Assembly (NCBI GenBank): GCA_964452085.1
Contig: CAYVKL010000003.1
Coordinates: 259,128 to 323,127, forward strand
DNA from: Methanobacterium sp964452085
Lineage (GTDB): Archaea; Methanobacteriota; Methanobacteria; Methanobacteriales; Methanobacteriaceae
DNA length: 64,000 bases
Direction: 5' to 3'
Part shown: positions 21,943 to 30,623 of the stretch, piece by piece
How the letters are laid out: each line of letters starts with the position of its first letter
Position numbering within the stretch: the stretch's first letter is position 1
The notes under the pieces: generated by a model
Seen by the model: only the letters and a program-made list of their open reading frames with translations
The model's database searches: none
Told to the model about the DNA's origin: nothing
Position numbers and translations under genes: made by a program

Positions 21943-23169
21943 ATGGACCCTGCTTTAAACAGCGGTGATACCGCGTGGATGCTCATCTCCACTGCACTGG
22001 TAATGTTAATGACCGTGCCAGGGGTAGCACTTTTCTACGGAGGTCTCACCAAGAGAGTAAATGTATTAAACACCATGTTCATGTCCCTCATTGCATTCTC
22101 CATCACCAGTATTATCTGGGTATTGTATGGTTATCAGTTCGCATTCGGGGCAGACATGTTGGGAGGAATAATCGGAAACCCGAGTAACCTTCTCTTTAAT
22201 GGAATAGGCGTAGACCAACTATCTACATTGGCACCAACCATACCGGAAACCGTCTACATTGCCTTCCAGATGACCTTTGCCGCCATAACGGTTGCACTGA
22301 TATCCGGAGCAGTTGTTGAACGTATGAAGTTCTCATCTTGGCTTGTATTCGTCATTGCATGGGTATCACTAGTATATGTACCTATAGCCCACTGGGTATG
22401 GGGTGGAGGATTTTTAGCACAATTGGGTGCTTTAGACTTCGCAGGGGGTACTGTGGTACACCTCAACGCGGGTGTAGCTGCTCTGGCATTGATTCTATTA
22501 CTAGGTAAAAGAAAAGAAGTCAAATTACTACCTCACAACTTGGGATACTCCGTAATTGGTGCAGCCCTTTTATGGTTCGGTTGGTTCGGATTCAACGCAG
22601 GTTCAGCTTTAAGTGCAGGTGGATTAGCAGGAAGTGCTTTCATTGCAACCAATACTGCCTCTGCAGCTGCCATGATCTCCTGGATACTAATCGACTACCT
22701 GAAAACTGGAAAACCAACTCTGCTTGGTGCAATATCCGGTGCAGTGGCAGGTCTAGTGGCCATAACCCCTGCAGCAGGTTTTGTAACAGTACAGGCAGCA
22801 GTGATTATCGGTCTAGTGGCCAGTATAGTTTCATACTTCGCCATAAGCTTCTTGAAATCCAAACTTGGTTACGACGATGCATTGGATGTATTCGGTATCC
22901 ACGGTATGGCAGGTATATGGGGAGCACTGGCTACAGGTCTATTTGCAGCTCCTTTCATAAACTCACTGGGAACTGGAGCATTATACGGCAACCCTGGGCA
23001 GATAGTAACCCAAATTATTGCCATAGCCGTAGTAGGCGCATACAGTTTCGTGGCCACACTAATAATTGGTAAAGTGATTGATATTATCATAGGACTGCGT
23101 GTGGAAGATAAAGAAGAAATCGAAGGACTGGACATAACTCAACACGAGGAGACCGGTTACCGTATCTAA
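21943..23169 (+). CDS. amt: Ammonium transporter Amt (copy 2)
   Basis: A 408-residue ammonium channel closely similar to copy 1 over its length (MDPALNSGDTAWMLIS start, GGTVVHL with His173, DVFGIHG with His320, tail DITQHEETGYRI). AGGAGG precedes the ATG. The copies differ mainly in loops, for example LLFNGIGVDQLSTLAPTIP here against FFNGVVESNSLATLAPTIP in copy 1. It forms the second amt-glnK pair, 27 bases before glnK2, and has its own nitrogen operator. Different affinity or partner GlnK are possible reasons for keeping both. Confidence 0.95.
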   Translation: MDPALNSGDTAWMLISTALVMLMTVPGVALFYGGLTKRVNVLNTMFMSLIAFSITSIIWVLYGYQFAFGADMLGGIIGNPSNLLFNGIGVDQLSTLAPTIPETVYIAFQMTFAAITVALISGAVVERMKFSSWLVFVIAWVSLVYVPIAHWVWGGGFLAQLGALDFAGGTVVHLNAGVAALALILLLGKRKEVKLLPHNLGYSVIGAALLWFGWFGFNAGSALSAGGLAGSAFIATNTASAAAMISWILIDYLKTGKPTLLGAISGAVAGLVAITPAAGFVTVQAAVIIGLVASIVSYFAISFLKSKLGYDDALDVFGIHGMAGIWGALATGLFAAPFINSLGTGALYGNPGQIVTQIIAIAVVGAYSFVATLIIGKVIDIIIGLRVEDKEEIEGLDITQHEETGYRI

Positions 23170-23196
23170 AATATGCGAGAGCCTTGAGGTGATAAA

Positions 23197-23535
23197 ATGA
23201 AAGAAATAGTGGCCATAATTAGACCTAACAAGCTAGATGTAGTTAAAGATGCCCTTGAAGAAGTGGGATGCCATGGGGTCACCGTGACTGAAGTTAAAGG
23301 TCGTGGAAGGCAATTAGGCATCACGGAAAGTTACCGAGGGAGTGATTACAGAATCGACATGCTACCTAAGACCCGTCTGGAAATTGTAGTAACTGACGAA
23401 AATTTAGAAGATGTCGTTAAAGCCATAGTAGAAACAGCACAAACTGGAGACATTGGAGATGGGAAAATATTCATCTCCCCAGTGGAAGATGTTGTTCGTA
23501 TCCGAACAGGAGAAAGGGGAGAAAAAGCCGTTTAA
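23197..23535 (+). CDS. glnK: PII signal transduction protein GlnK (copy 2)
   Basis: A 112-residue PII protein paralogous to the copy at 21167. Tyr51 is kept in the T-loop (RGSDYRID), and the C-terminal IFISPVEDVVRIRTGERG is identical. Differences gather in the first helix and in residues 60-80, consistent with pairing to its own Amt. GAGGTGATAAA precedes the ATG. A long T-run follows at 23571-23586. Confidence 0.95.
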   Translation: MKEIVAIIRPNKLDVVKDALEEVGCHGVTVTEVKGRGRQLGITESYRGSDYRIDMLPKTRLEIVVTDENLEDVVKAIVETAQTGDIGDGKIFISPVEDVVRIRTGERGEKAV

Positions 23536-23560
23536 CAACCCTCCAAGCATCCACTTTCAT

Positions 23561-23586
23561 CCCCCCTCCTTTTTTTTATTTTTTTC
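23561..23586 (+). terminator. C-T tract terminator after glnK2
   Basis: CCCCCCTCC followed by two T-runs of seven to nine bases ends the amt2-glnK2 unit; typical oligo-T archaeal terminator. Confidence 0.5.
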
Positions 23587-23772
23587 TAAGATTTAATTGA
23601 ATTAATCTGATTTAAAATTTATTCATTTAGTTTTAATAGATTTAATAGATTTTTAAGTATTTTGTGCATTATTCCTACTCCATTGTATTTTAATTAGATT
23701 GGAATAATGATGAATTCACAGCAATAGTAAAGATTTTATTTACTCCTTTTACACTAGTTAGTGGTGAACCAT

Positions 23773-24558
23773 ATGCCTGAACTTCCCAGTGTAGAGATCT
23801 TTAAAAAATATTTTGATGAAACTTCCCTCCATCAACTAATAAAAGAGGTTAAAGTCATTAGCCCAGAGATACTGGTTGATACTAAGAGCAAGGAAATGAT
23901 AAGCTCCTTGAAAGAACATGAATTTATTGGAAGCTACCGTTATGGAAAATATCTATTCGGGGAAGTGGATAATGAACTATTTTTGATTATGCACTTTGGG
24001 ATGACGGGTTACCTGCAATATGGAGATAATGATGTAGGTTCATCTCGCCATCCTAGAATGAATATTTATTTTGAAAATGGCAACCATCTGGCCTTTGATG
24101 ATGCTCGTAAATTTGGTAAACTGGGCATAACCTCAAATCCAGATGAATTCATAAAAATGAGAAAAATGGGTCCTGATGCCCTGCATGTGACTTTTAAAAA
24201 CTTTCAGGAAATATTTAATGGAAGAAAAGGCATGATTAAACCTTTAATTATGAATCAGAATGTAATAGCAGGAATTGGGAATCTTTATGCAGATGAGATC
24301 TTATACCAGACAGGTATTCATCCCATGACCCCTGCAAATCATTTAGATGATCAGCAATGGAAACTTCTTTTCAAGAACACCAAAAAGGTTCTTAAGAAAG
24401 CCATAGAATACCAGGATAAAACGAAGTCTCTGCCCCAATCATATCTGCTACCCCATCGCCATAAAGGAGGGCTTTGTCCGGACGGAGGGAATCTGGAGGT
24501 CATTAAAGTAGGTGGTCGTACTACATTTCTTTGCCCAAATCAACAGAAGATTAAATAA
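23773..24558 (+). CDS. Fpg/Nei family DNA glycosylase with incomplete zinc finger
   Basis: A 261-residue base-excision repair glycosylase/AP lyase. The catalytic N-terminal Pro2-Glu3 (MPELPSVEIF) sets the start at ATG 23773, preceded by GGTGA; an in-frame GTG 12 bases upstream would bury the Pro. The MHFGMTGYLQYG and NVIAGIGNLYADEILYQTGI (helix-two-turn-helix) motifs are intact. The C-terminal zinc finger normally has four Cys; here the pattern is C-P-D-G-G (Cys235) and C-P-N-Q-Q (Cys254), so one Cys of each pair is replaced by Gly and Gln. The hairpin tip GGRTTF is kept, as in zincless-finger relatives. Substrate (8-oxoguanine or oxidised pyrimidine) cannot be called. Confidence 0.85.
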   Translation: MPELPSVEIFKKYFDETSLHQLIKEVKVISPEILVDTKSKEMISSLKEHEFIGSYRYGKYLFGEVDNELFLIMHFGMTGYLQYGDNDVGSSRHPRMNIYFENGNHLAFDDARKFGKLGITSNPDEFIKMRKMGPDALHVTFKNFQEIFNGRKGMIKPLIMNQNVIAGIGNLYADEILYQTGIHPMTPANHLDDQQWKLLFKNTKKVLKKAIEYQDKTKSLPQSYLLPHRHKGGLCPDGGNLEVIKVGGRTTFLCPNQQKIK

Positions 24559-24676
24559 GTTGATTTTGATTCGGGTTTTATAACTGATAATCATAATAAG
24601 CCACCAAAAATTCCAAAATTTTATAGGATAAAAAATGCATTACTAATAATAATCATTCAAAGCAAGAGGAATAAAA

Positions 24677-25042
24677 ATGATTAAAAAATCAACCATTGCA
24701 CTAATGGCCTTAATGGTTCTAATAGTAGTGATTTCGGGATGTACAGATAACAAAAACAACACCCCAAATAACACCCAGAACATTTCCAATCAAACCCAGA
24801 ATAATACAAACTATACTAATAACACAACTAACAGTAGCATAAAAACACCCGCAGAAGCAAAACTAATAGCAGAACAATTCATTAATGATCCAAGTGTTAC
24901 TGCAGGAACTCCCGTACTCAATACAGTTAATGGAAGACAGATATATGTTGTTCCTTTATACCGAAACGGGGAAGCAGTAGGCGAAATAGAACTTGACGCC
25001 AAAACGGGTGAAAATCTGGGAGGCGCCGGTGGAGCTCCATAA
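24677..25042 (+). CDS. Small lipoprotein with PepSY-like C-terminus
   Basis: A 121-residue exported protein. A signal peptide with hydrophobic core ALMALMVLIVV ends in a lipobox-like VISGC near residue 22, suggesting a lipid-anchored surface protein. Residues 25-58 are an Asn/Thr-rich linker with many N-glycosylation sequons. Residues 60-115 (AEAKLIAEQFINDPSV, then YVVPLYRNGEAVGEIELDA) look like a single PepSY-type domain, a small fold often found in exported protease regulators. No catalytic residues. Stand-alone gene; a stem-forming AT-rich sequence follows and pdxS converges. Confidence 0.65.
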   Translation: MIKKSTIALMALMVLIVVISGCTDNKNNTPNNTQNISNQTQNNTNYTNNTTNSSIKTPAEAKLIAEQFINDPSVTAGTPVLNTVNGRQIYVVPLYRNGEAVGEIELDAKTGENLGGAGGAP

Positions 25043-25072
25043 TCAACTCTGCGAAAATAATGAATTAAAATA

Positions 25073-25126
25073 AGCAGTTGAATATTATTAAAAATAATAG
25101 ATGTGATGAATCAAAATTTAACTGCT
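25073..25126. terminator. Stem-loop between lipoprotein gene and pdxS
   Basis: AGCAGTT at 25073-25079 pairs with AACTGCT at 25120-25126, and the AT-rich interior also repeats in inverted form. T-runs follow on the plus strand. Likely a terminator between converging genes. Confidence 0.35.
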
Positions 25127-25231
25127 AAATATTATTTTTAATAAATATTTTTAAAATTAAATAAAGCTCTATTTTTATATCTTAAATTTATTGAAAATAG
25201 TAAATAATGAATGAATAAAAAAAGAAGAGGT

Positions 25232-26113
<882 letters not shown>

Positions 26114-26517
26114 GTTATTCCTCCATTGGGATTATACTTATTAAGAGAGATGTTAATTAATCCCATTTGACTCTTAAAAAATTGTCTAAAAAACCATCTC
26201 TGGAATTTAGTAGATATTTTAAGGGGATTAATAGATCAACAATTTAGTAAATTTTAAGTTTACATATTTGAATTTTCCTTCTGAGTTATTATAATTTTTC
26301 TACACCATCAACTAAGGTTGAAATTCTAATAAGTGATGAAATACATAAAATTAACAGATGTTTTTATCTAGCTCTTGGTGGGGGTCTAAAAACGAAAACT
26401 CAGGATGAAAGAACTATTATCATAAAAGAACTCACCTACTACAAGATATCCCTGGAGAAAAAGAAACCAGAACTGGTTGGAGAACTGTCTGATTATTATA
26501 ATCCTGATGAAAAAAAT

Positions 26518-26973
26518 TTGGAGAATAAAGCAGGGAATGAAATAGAAGAGGAAATAGAAGAGGAAAGGGTTGAAAATAATATAATGGGCAATGACATTAT
26601 CTTGGTTAGTGATGATATTCCTGAAATTGAAGGTCCTAAAAAAGTGGATTACATTCGATACGAAAACCCATACGAAGCCTATCTCAACGCACAAGTTCAG
26701 GTTATTGATGCTTTAATACCTGTTTTAGAACAACATATATCTTTTCTAGAAGATGATGAGGACATAGATCTGGTGCTGGAATCATTTGAACATAGTGTTT
26801 ACAGAGTGAAAAAACAAACCTACACTGATGTTGAAGAATGGGAAAAACTGTTGGATTATTTACCTGAAGACCGGAAAGAGGAAATTGAAAATAATCCAAA
26901 GGGACATGGAGATCTTCTTTTAAAGGAACTGATTTGGATCAGGAATTATGAAAAAAAATGGATGATGAAATAA
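26518..26973 (+). CDS. Acidic protein of unknown function; true 5' end unclear
   Basis: I do not recognise this gene. From the TTG at 26518 it encodes 151 residues, very rich in Glu and Asp, with an acidic start (EIEEEIEEERVENN) and a helical C-terminal half (NPYEAYLNAQVQVIDALIPV, then YLPEDRKEEIENNPKGHGDL). There is no ribosome binding site before this TTG. The same frame is open back to 26272 without any ATG, GTG or TTG, and the extension (for example RTIIIKELTYYKISLEKKKP) reads like protein. The gene may start at a non-standard codon, or its front may be damaged by a frameshift. No membrane segment. Neighbours give no clue. Confidence 0.5.
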   Translation: MENKAGNEIEEEIEEERVENNIMGNDIILVSDDIPEIEGPKKVDYIRYENPYEAYLNAQVQVIDALIPVLEQHISFLEDDEDIDLVLESFEHSVYRVKKQTYTDVEEWEKLLDYLPEDRKEEIENNPKGHGDLLLKELIWIRNYEKKWMMK

Positions 26974-27214
26974 TTAGAATGGATTAAATAATTTTAAGGA
27001 TCAAATAGTTTTTTTCCAAGATTTTAAAGTATAATCACCTTTTATTGGGTTATTTAAACTAATTAATAGTTTTTAAAGTAATTTATAGATATTTAATCAT
27101 TATTCACTTTGAGAAACTCGAATTCTGTTAAACCTCAAGAAATAACTTAAACCTCAATAAGTCAACTAAATGTATCCGTAAGGTATATATTTGTAATGAA
27201 TCGTATCTATGTAC

Positions 27215-27346
27215 ATGAAAAAGAAAAGTGTTTACATCCGATTGGAGCCCGAATATATCCAAAAGATTGATGAGATTGCCAAAAAAGAGGACAGATCTAG
27301 ATCATACATTATTCGCCAATTAATAATAAAAGGTTTAGAGAAATAA
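27215..27346 (+). CDS. Tiny ribbon-helix-helix (CopG/Arc type) DNA-binding protein
   Basis: A 43-residue protein that is just one complete ribbon-helix-helix unit: the strand KSVYIRLEPEYI followed by helix KIDEIAKKEDRS and helix RSYIIRQLIIKGLEK. Such proteins bind DNA as dimers through the strand. A TATATAT at 27184-27190 lies about 27 bases upstream, so transcription should begin at or very near the ATG and the mRNA is probably leaderless; there is no ribosome binding site. Another in-frame ATG at 27209 is possible. The TPR protein gene follows after 160 bases. Target unknown; the protein may regulate itself. Confidence 0.7.
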   Translation: MKKKSVYIRLEPEYIQKIDEIAKKEDRSRSYIIRQLIIKGLEK

Positions 27347-27507
27347 TTTAGTAATACTTATTTTATTTTAAATCTTAAAATTAAGTTAACCCAACACAAT
27401 AGGATTTTAAATAAACAGTGCCAATACTTTTGTAGAAATATATTAATGACTATAAAATTAATTTGAATTCGGATAAAAAAAGCCGAATAACATTGAGGAG
27501 GAGTTTA

Positions 27508-27993
27508 ATGGCTACTAAAGAAGCTGAAATGTTTTACAAACAAGCTATGTCTTTTTTAAATCAGGGAAAAATTAGTAAATCAATTGAATTTTTTGATAAT
27601 GCAATAAATATTGATAAAGATTATGTTTCAGCCTGGAATGATAAAGGAGTAGCCCTAATGGAACTTGAAAAATACCAAGAAGCACTTCAATGCTTTGAAG
27701 AGGTTATTCAACTAGAGCCCGGGGATAACATGGCATGGTATAATAGAGGATACGTTCTCTTAATTCTAGATGAATTTAATGAATCCGTAAACACTTTTGA
27801 CCTTTTTTTAAGTAGATACTCCAATAAGGATGATTTTTATAAATATGGACTTTACTTGAAAGCTAAGGGTTTATACGGGCTTGAAAAATATGATGAAGCA
27901 ATGCAAGCTATCGAAGAATCTCTTAAAATAGATAAAAAGTTCAAAGAAGCCAGAGAATTGATGAAAATAATTGGAGAAAAGCTGGATAATTAG
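27508..27993 (+). CDS. Tetratricopeptide-repeat protein
   Basis: A 161-residue soluble protein with about four TPR units of 34 residues, for example AMSFLNQGKISKSIEFFDNA, AWNDKGVALMELEKYQEALQ and AWYNRGYVLLILDEFNESVN. These make a helical groove for peptide or protein binding; no other domain is attached. The ATG at 27508 is chosen because GAGGAGGAG lies just upstream; the frame is open further back (from 27463) but that part lacks TPR character and a ribosome binding site. Function unknown, likely a scaffold. The pterin dehydratase gene follows 108 bases later. Confidence 0.82.
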   Translation: MATKEAEMFYKQAMSFLNQGKISKSIEFFDNAINIDKDYVSAWNDKGVALMELEKYQEALQCFEEVIQLEPGDNMAWYNRGYVLLILDEFNESVNTFDLFLSRYSNKDDFYKYGLYLKAKGLYGLEKYDEAMQAIEESLKIDKKFKEARELMKIIGEKLDN

Positions 27994-28101
27994 CTGGAAA
28001 AATATGGATGACTAGTACTTTACTTGAAAATAAAAATCAGGATAATAAAATTTTATGAAAGTTTTATTGTAAGTCCTGATAAATTAATAAGGAGAGTTTA
28101 A

Positions 28102-28407
28102 ATGACCATTCCAGAACTTTTAAGCCCTTTAAATATAGAAAAAAGATCTTCATTACTGGAAAATTGGTCAGTCCTTGCTGATCACTCCCTGGTGGCATTA
28201 TTCGAATTTGAAGACTTTAAGAATGCCCTTGAATTTACAGTTAAGGTAGGTTTAATTGCAGAGGAAATGCAACATCACCCTGAAATCAACCTATCATGGG
28301 GCCGGGTTGCTCTTGAGATAACCACCAATGATCAAGGGGGTTTAACTGAACTGGACTTTCTATTTGCTGAATCGGTAAACAAGCTCGTTAAAGAATCTTC
28401 TGAATAA
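28102..28407 (+). CDS. Pterin-4-alpha-carbinolamine dehydratase family protein
   Basis: A 101-residue protein of the PCD/DCoH family. The active-site motif is present: EEMQHHPEINLSWGRVALEI, where the paired His and the following Pro-Glu match the E-x-x-x-H-H-P pattern, and the C-terminal TTNDQGGLTELDFLFAESVN completes the fold. The classic reaction dehydrates 4a-hydroxytetrahydropterin after aromatic amino-acid hydroxylation. Methanogens use tetrahydromethanopterin and have no such hydroxylase here, so its true substrate may be another pterin. AAGGAGAG precedes the ATG. Likely monocistronic. Confidence 0.88.
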   Translation: MTIPELLSPLNIEKRSSLLENWSVLADHSLVALFEFEDFKNALEFTVKVGLIAEEMQHHPEINLSWGRVALEITTNDQGGLTELDFLFAESVNKLVKESSE

Positions 28408-28685
28408 TTAAACTCTTTATTTCTTGAATTATTTTTGCAATTTTACACTTGCAATGGGGGTCTAAAATAGAAAAGTGTTCATAAAACTAAAACGTTTTTA
28501 TTTAGTTATTTGATTATAAAACCGTTGCAATAATATCATGTTGTAGAAATTGAGTCTATTCTTTATTTATTATATTATTCAGTTAATGTAAATTAAATAA
28601 AAAAATTATATTAACATTATTATGAATTACTGATCAGTAGTTAATCCAAATACATTATCATTTTTAGTTCTAATATCCTATCCTA

Positions 28686-29816
28686 CTAATTTTCCCCATG
28701 AATAAGAGTTTCTAACCGTTTAATTGCATGATAACGGTCTTTATTATCCAGCCTGGCCTGTTCAAGTGCATCCTTTAATGTGGCAATTGAGTGGTCATAT
28801 ACCTCCCGATCCACAGGATAGGGAAATCCATCTTTACCACCATGGGTAAAACTATATTTTACGGGATCATCCCAGCTGGGTTGGTCACCATATACTAAAT
28901 CAGAAATAAGGGCCAAAGCACGAATCTTCTTGGGCCCCATTCCCTCTAAAGATATCATCTCCTCATAAGTTTCAGGCTGTAGTTCCCATGCTTTTTTGAG
29001 AACATCGAACTCCTTTGGAGAAATATCTATGTCTAAAACAGGATGATGACTAGGTAAAGTCAGCTCTGGGCAAAACATTTCAAGATTAGATTGATCAATC
29101 TCTAATTTAGGTTTTTTCTGGAAATAATCCTTCAAATGGTCAGGATTATCCAAAATTAGATCGAGACTGGTTTGTCTTGAATCATAACTCTGGGGAGATG
29201 TCATGTTCAGAGTTTTATACTGCCTCAAATCACAGCATATCCCATTATGTGGCTCATTAATGTAGTTATCCACTGAATCTGATAACCAGTGGTATCTTCG
29301 GGCATATCTGGTAGATTTATTCATACCCTGCTGTACCACTGCCCAATCTCCCTTTTCAGTAAGGAAAAAAACATGATGATATAATTGATATCCGTCCTGT
29401 ACACAGGAATTATCGATTTTGGCGGATATTTTACTGGAATAAACAAGATCATCAACTTTATTTGATGATAATGAAAACATTTCACCCCCAACAAGGATTT
29501 CTTCAGGCGTTTTTCGTGAAGCACGACCTTTACCACCTGCAATTAAAATACCGTGCTTTTCGGGGTCAAGTGCTGTTTTTAAAGCACCACATGTTGTAGT
29601 GGTGGTACCTGAACTGTGCCAGTCAAAGCCAAGGACACAAGATAATGCTTGAAACCAATGAGGGTCAGATACCCTGTCTAAAAATTCCTTAGACCCGTAT
29701 TCATATACAATAGCCTCAGTAACCGCCTCTGCCAATTTAACCATTCTCTGGAAAAGCCATCTGGGTGCTCGGCCCCCGTGTAAAGGGAGGTTAGCCATTC
29801 CACTTCTGGAACTCAT
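28686..29816 (-). CDS. DUF763 family protein with helix-hairpin-helix motif
   Basis: A 376-residue protein of the DUF763 family (PF05559), found in archaea and some bacteria. It begins SGMANLPLHGGRAPRWLFQR and includes CVLGFDWHSSGTTTTTCGAL, CVQDGYQLYHHVFFLTEKGD and WAVVQQGMNKSTRYARRYHW, all strongly conserved in that family. A helix-hairpin-helix-like MISLEGMGPKKIRALALISD near residue 280 suggests binding to nucleic acid. Function is not established; association with DNA repair has been suggested by the HhH motif only. Single gene, with about 270 AT-rich bases separating it from the divergent membrane protein gene. Confidence 0.8.
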   Translation of the reverse strand: MSSRSGMANLPLHGGRAPRWLFQRMVKLAEAVTEAIVYEYGSKEFLDRVSDPHWFQALSCVLGFDWHSSGTTTTTCGALKTALDPEKHGILIAGGKGRASRKTPEEILVGGEMFSLSSNKVDDLVYSSKISAKIDNSCVQDGYQLYHHVFFLTEKGDWAVVQQGMNKSTRYARRYHWLSDSVDNYINEPHNGICCDLRQYKTLNMTSPQSYDSRQTSLDLILDNPDHLKDYFQKKPKLEIDQSNLEMFCPELTLPSHHPVLDIDISPKEFDVLKKAWELQPETYEEMISLEGMGPKKIRALALISDLVYGDQPSWDDPVKYSFTHGGKDGFPYPVDREVYDHSIATLKDALEQARLDNKDRYHAIKRLETLIHGEN

Positions 29817-30093
29817 AGGGATATTTCTTCTGGTTATGAATAATAGGATTAATGTAAGAGCATAAGAGAAGTATTCAATATTTCCAATTTAATAAATAAT
29901 TGAAAATCATCAAATCTTTTTGAAAACTATATAATCCTATTTCAGAATCTATTATTTGTTTCTAGGATCTAAGTAAGTAATTTAAAAATGTATAATAAAT
30001 CATTTTAGAATCGATGCAAATCATTTTAGAAAAGAATATAATTTATAATTTTCAAAATACCAAATAGTAGAAATTTAGAGGGGAGGCATTTTT

Positions 30094-30567
30094 ATAAGCA
30101 AAATTAATCGTTTTCTGGAAATTTTTAGATGGGTGGGAGTGGGAATTGGAATATTTTTAGCTTTTTACTGGGGTAATAATGTACAGTCCCAATTCAGCAT
30201 CTTCGCCATATTTTCTGTAATCTTCATTGCAGGATTCACTGCTATTGAAGGCCTTTTTTTTGGTGAAAGTGCAAGAGAAGTATCAGGATATAATGATGGG
30301 GGTGCATACCAACGACAATCCGCTCTTTATGCACTTGCTTTAACTATAACCATGATAGTGGCAGTTCTATTTGGTTGGGGTTTCCATGCTTATTTAGGTC
30401 TTTTAATATTCATGATGATATTCCTCACATTTTCTGCAATTAATCACTTTTACGCTGGAATGAAAGATAAAATGGTCACAAACAGTCTCTTAAGACCAAT
30501 TTTAACCTTTTTTCTATGGATTATAACCCTGTATTTCCTCTTACCATCCCTCAGAATTTCAGTATAA
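30094..30567 (+). CDS. Membrane protein of unknown function, possible AUA start
   Basis: A four-helix membrane protein of about 157 residues. Segments are VGIGIFLAFYWGN, FSIFAIFSVIFIAGFTAIEG, ALYALALTITMIVAVLFGWG plus AYLGLLIFMMIFLTFSAI, and PILTFFLWIITLYFLLPSL. I do not recognise the family. The frame is open from 30079. A strong ribosome binding site, GGGGAGG at 30080-30086, is followed seven bases later by ATA, giving an N-terminus (M)SKINRFLEIFRW that is positively charged as expected. The first canonical codon, GTG at 30133, has no ribosome binding site and would begin inside the first membrane segment. The start is therefore uncertain. Confidence 0.55.
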   Translation: MSKINRFLEIFRWVGVGIGIFLAFYWGNNVQSQFSIFAIFSVIFIAGFTAIEGLFFGESAREVSGYNDGGAYQRQSALYALALTITMIVAVLFGWGFHAYLGLLIFMMIFLTFSAINHFYAGMKDKMVTNSLLRPILTFFLWIITLYFLLPSLRISV

Positions 30568-30623
30568 TAAAAAAAATAGAAATAATAATAAAAAATTTAT
30601 TATTTAGGATAAAAAGTAAATAA

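Noticed and set aside
26379..28467. The 13-base string TGGGGGTCTAAAA occurs at 26379 and 28455.
   Set aside because: Dozens of shared 13-mers are expected by chance in 64 kb, the flanks do not align, and one copy lies inside a coding frame.
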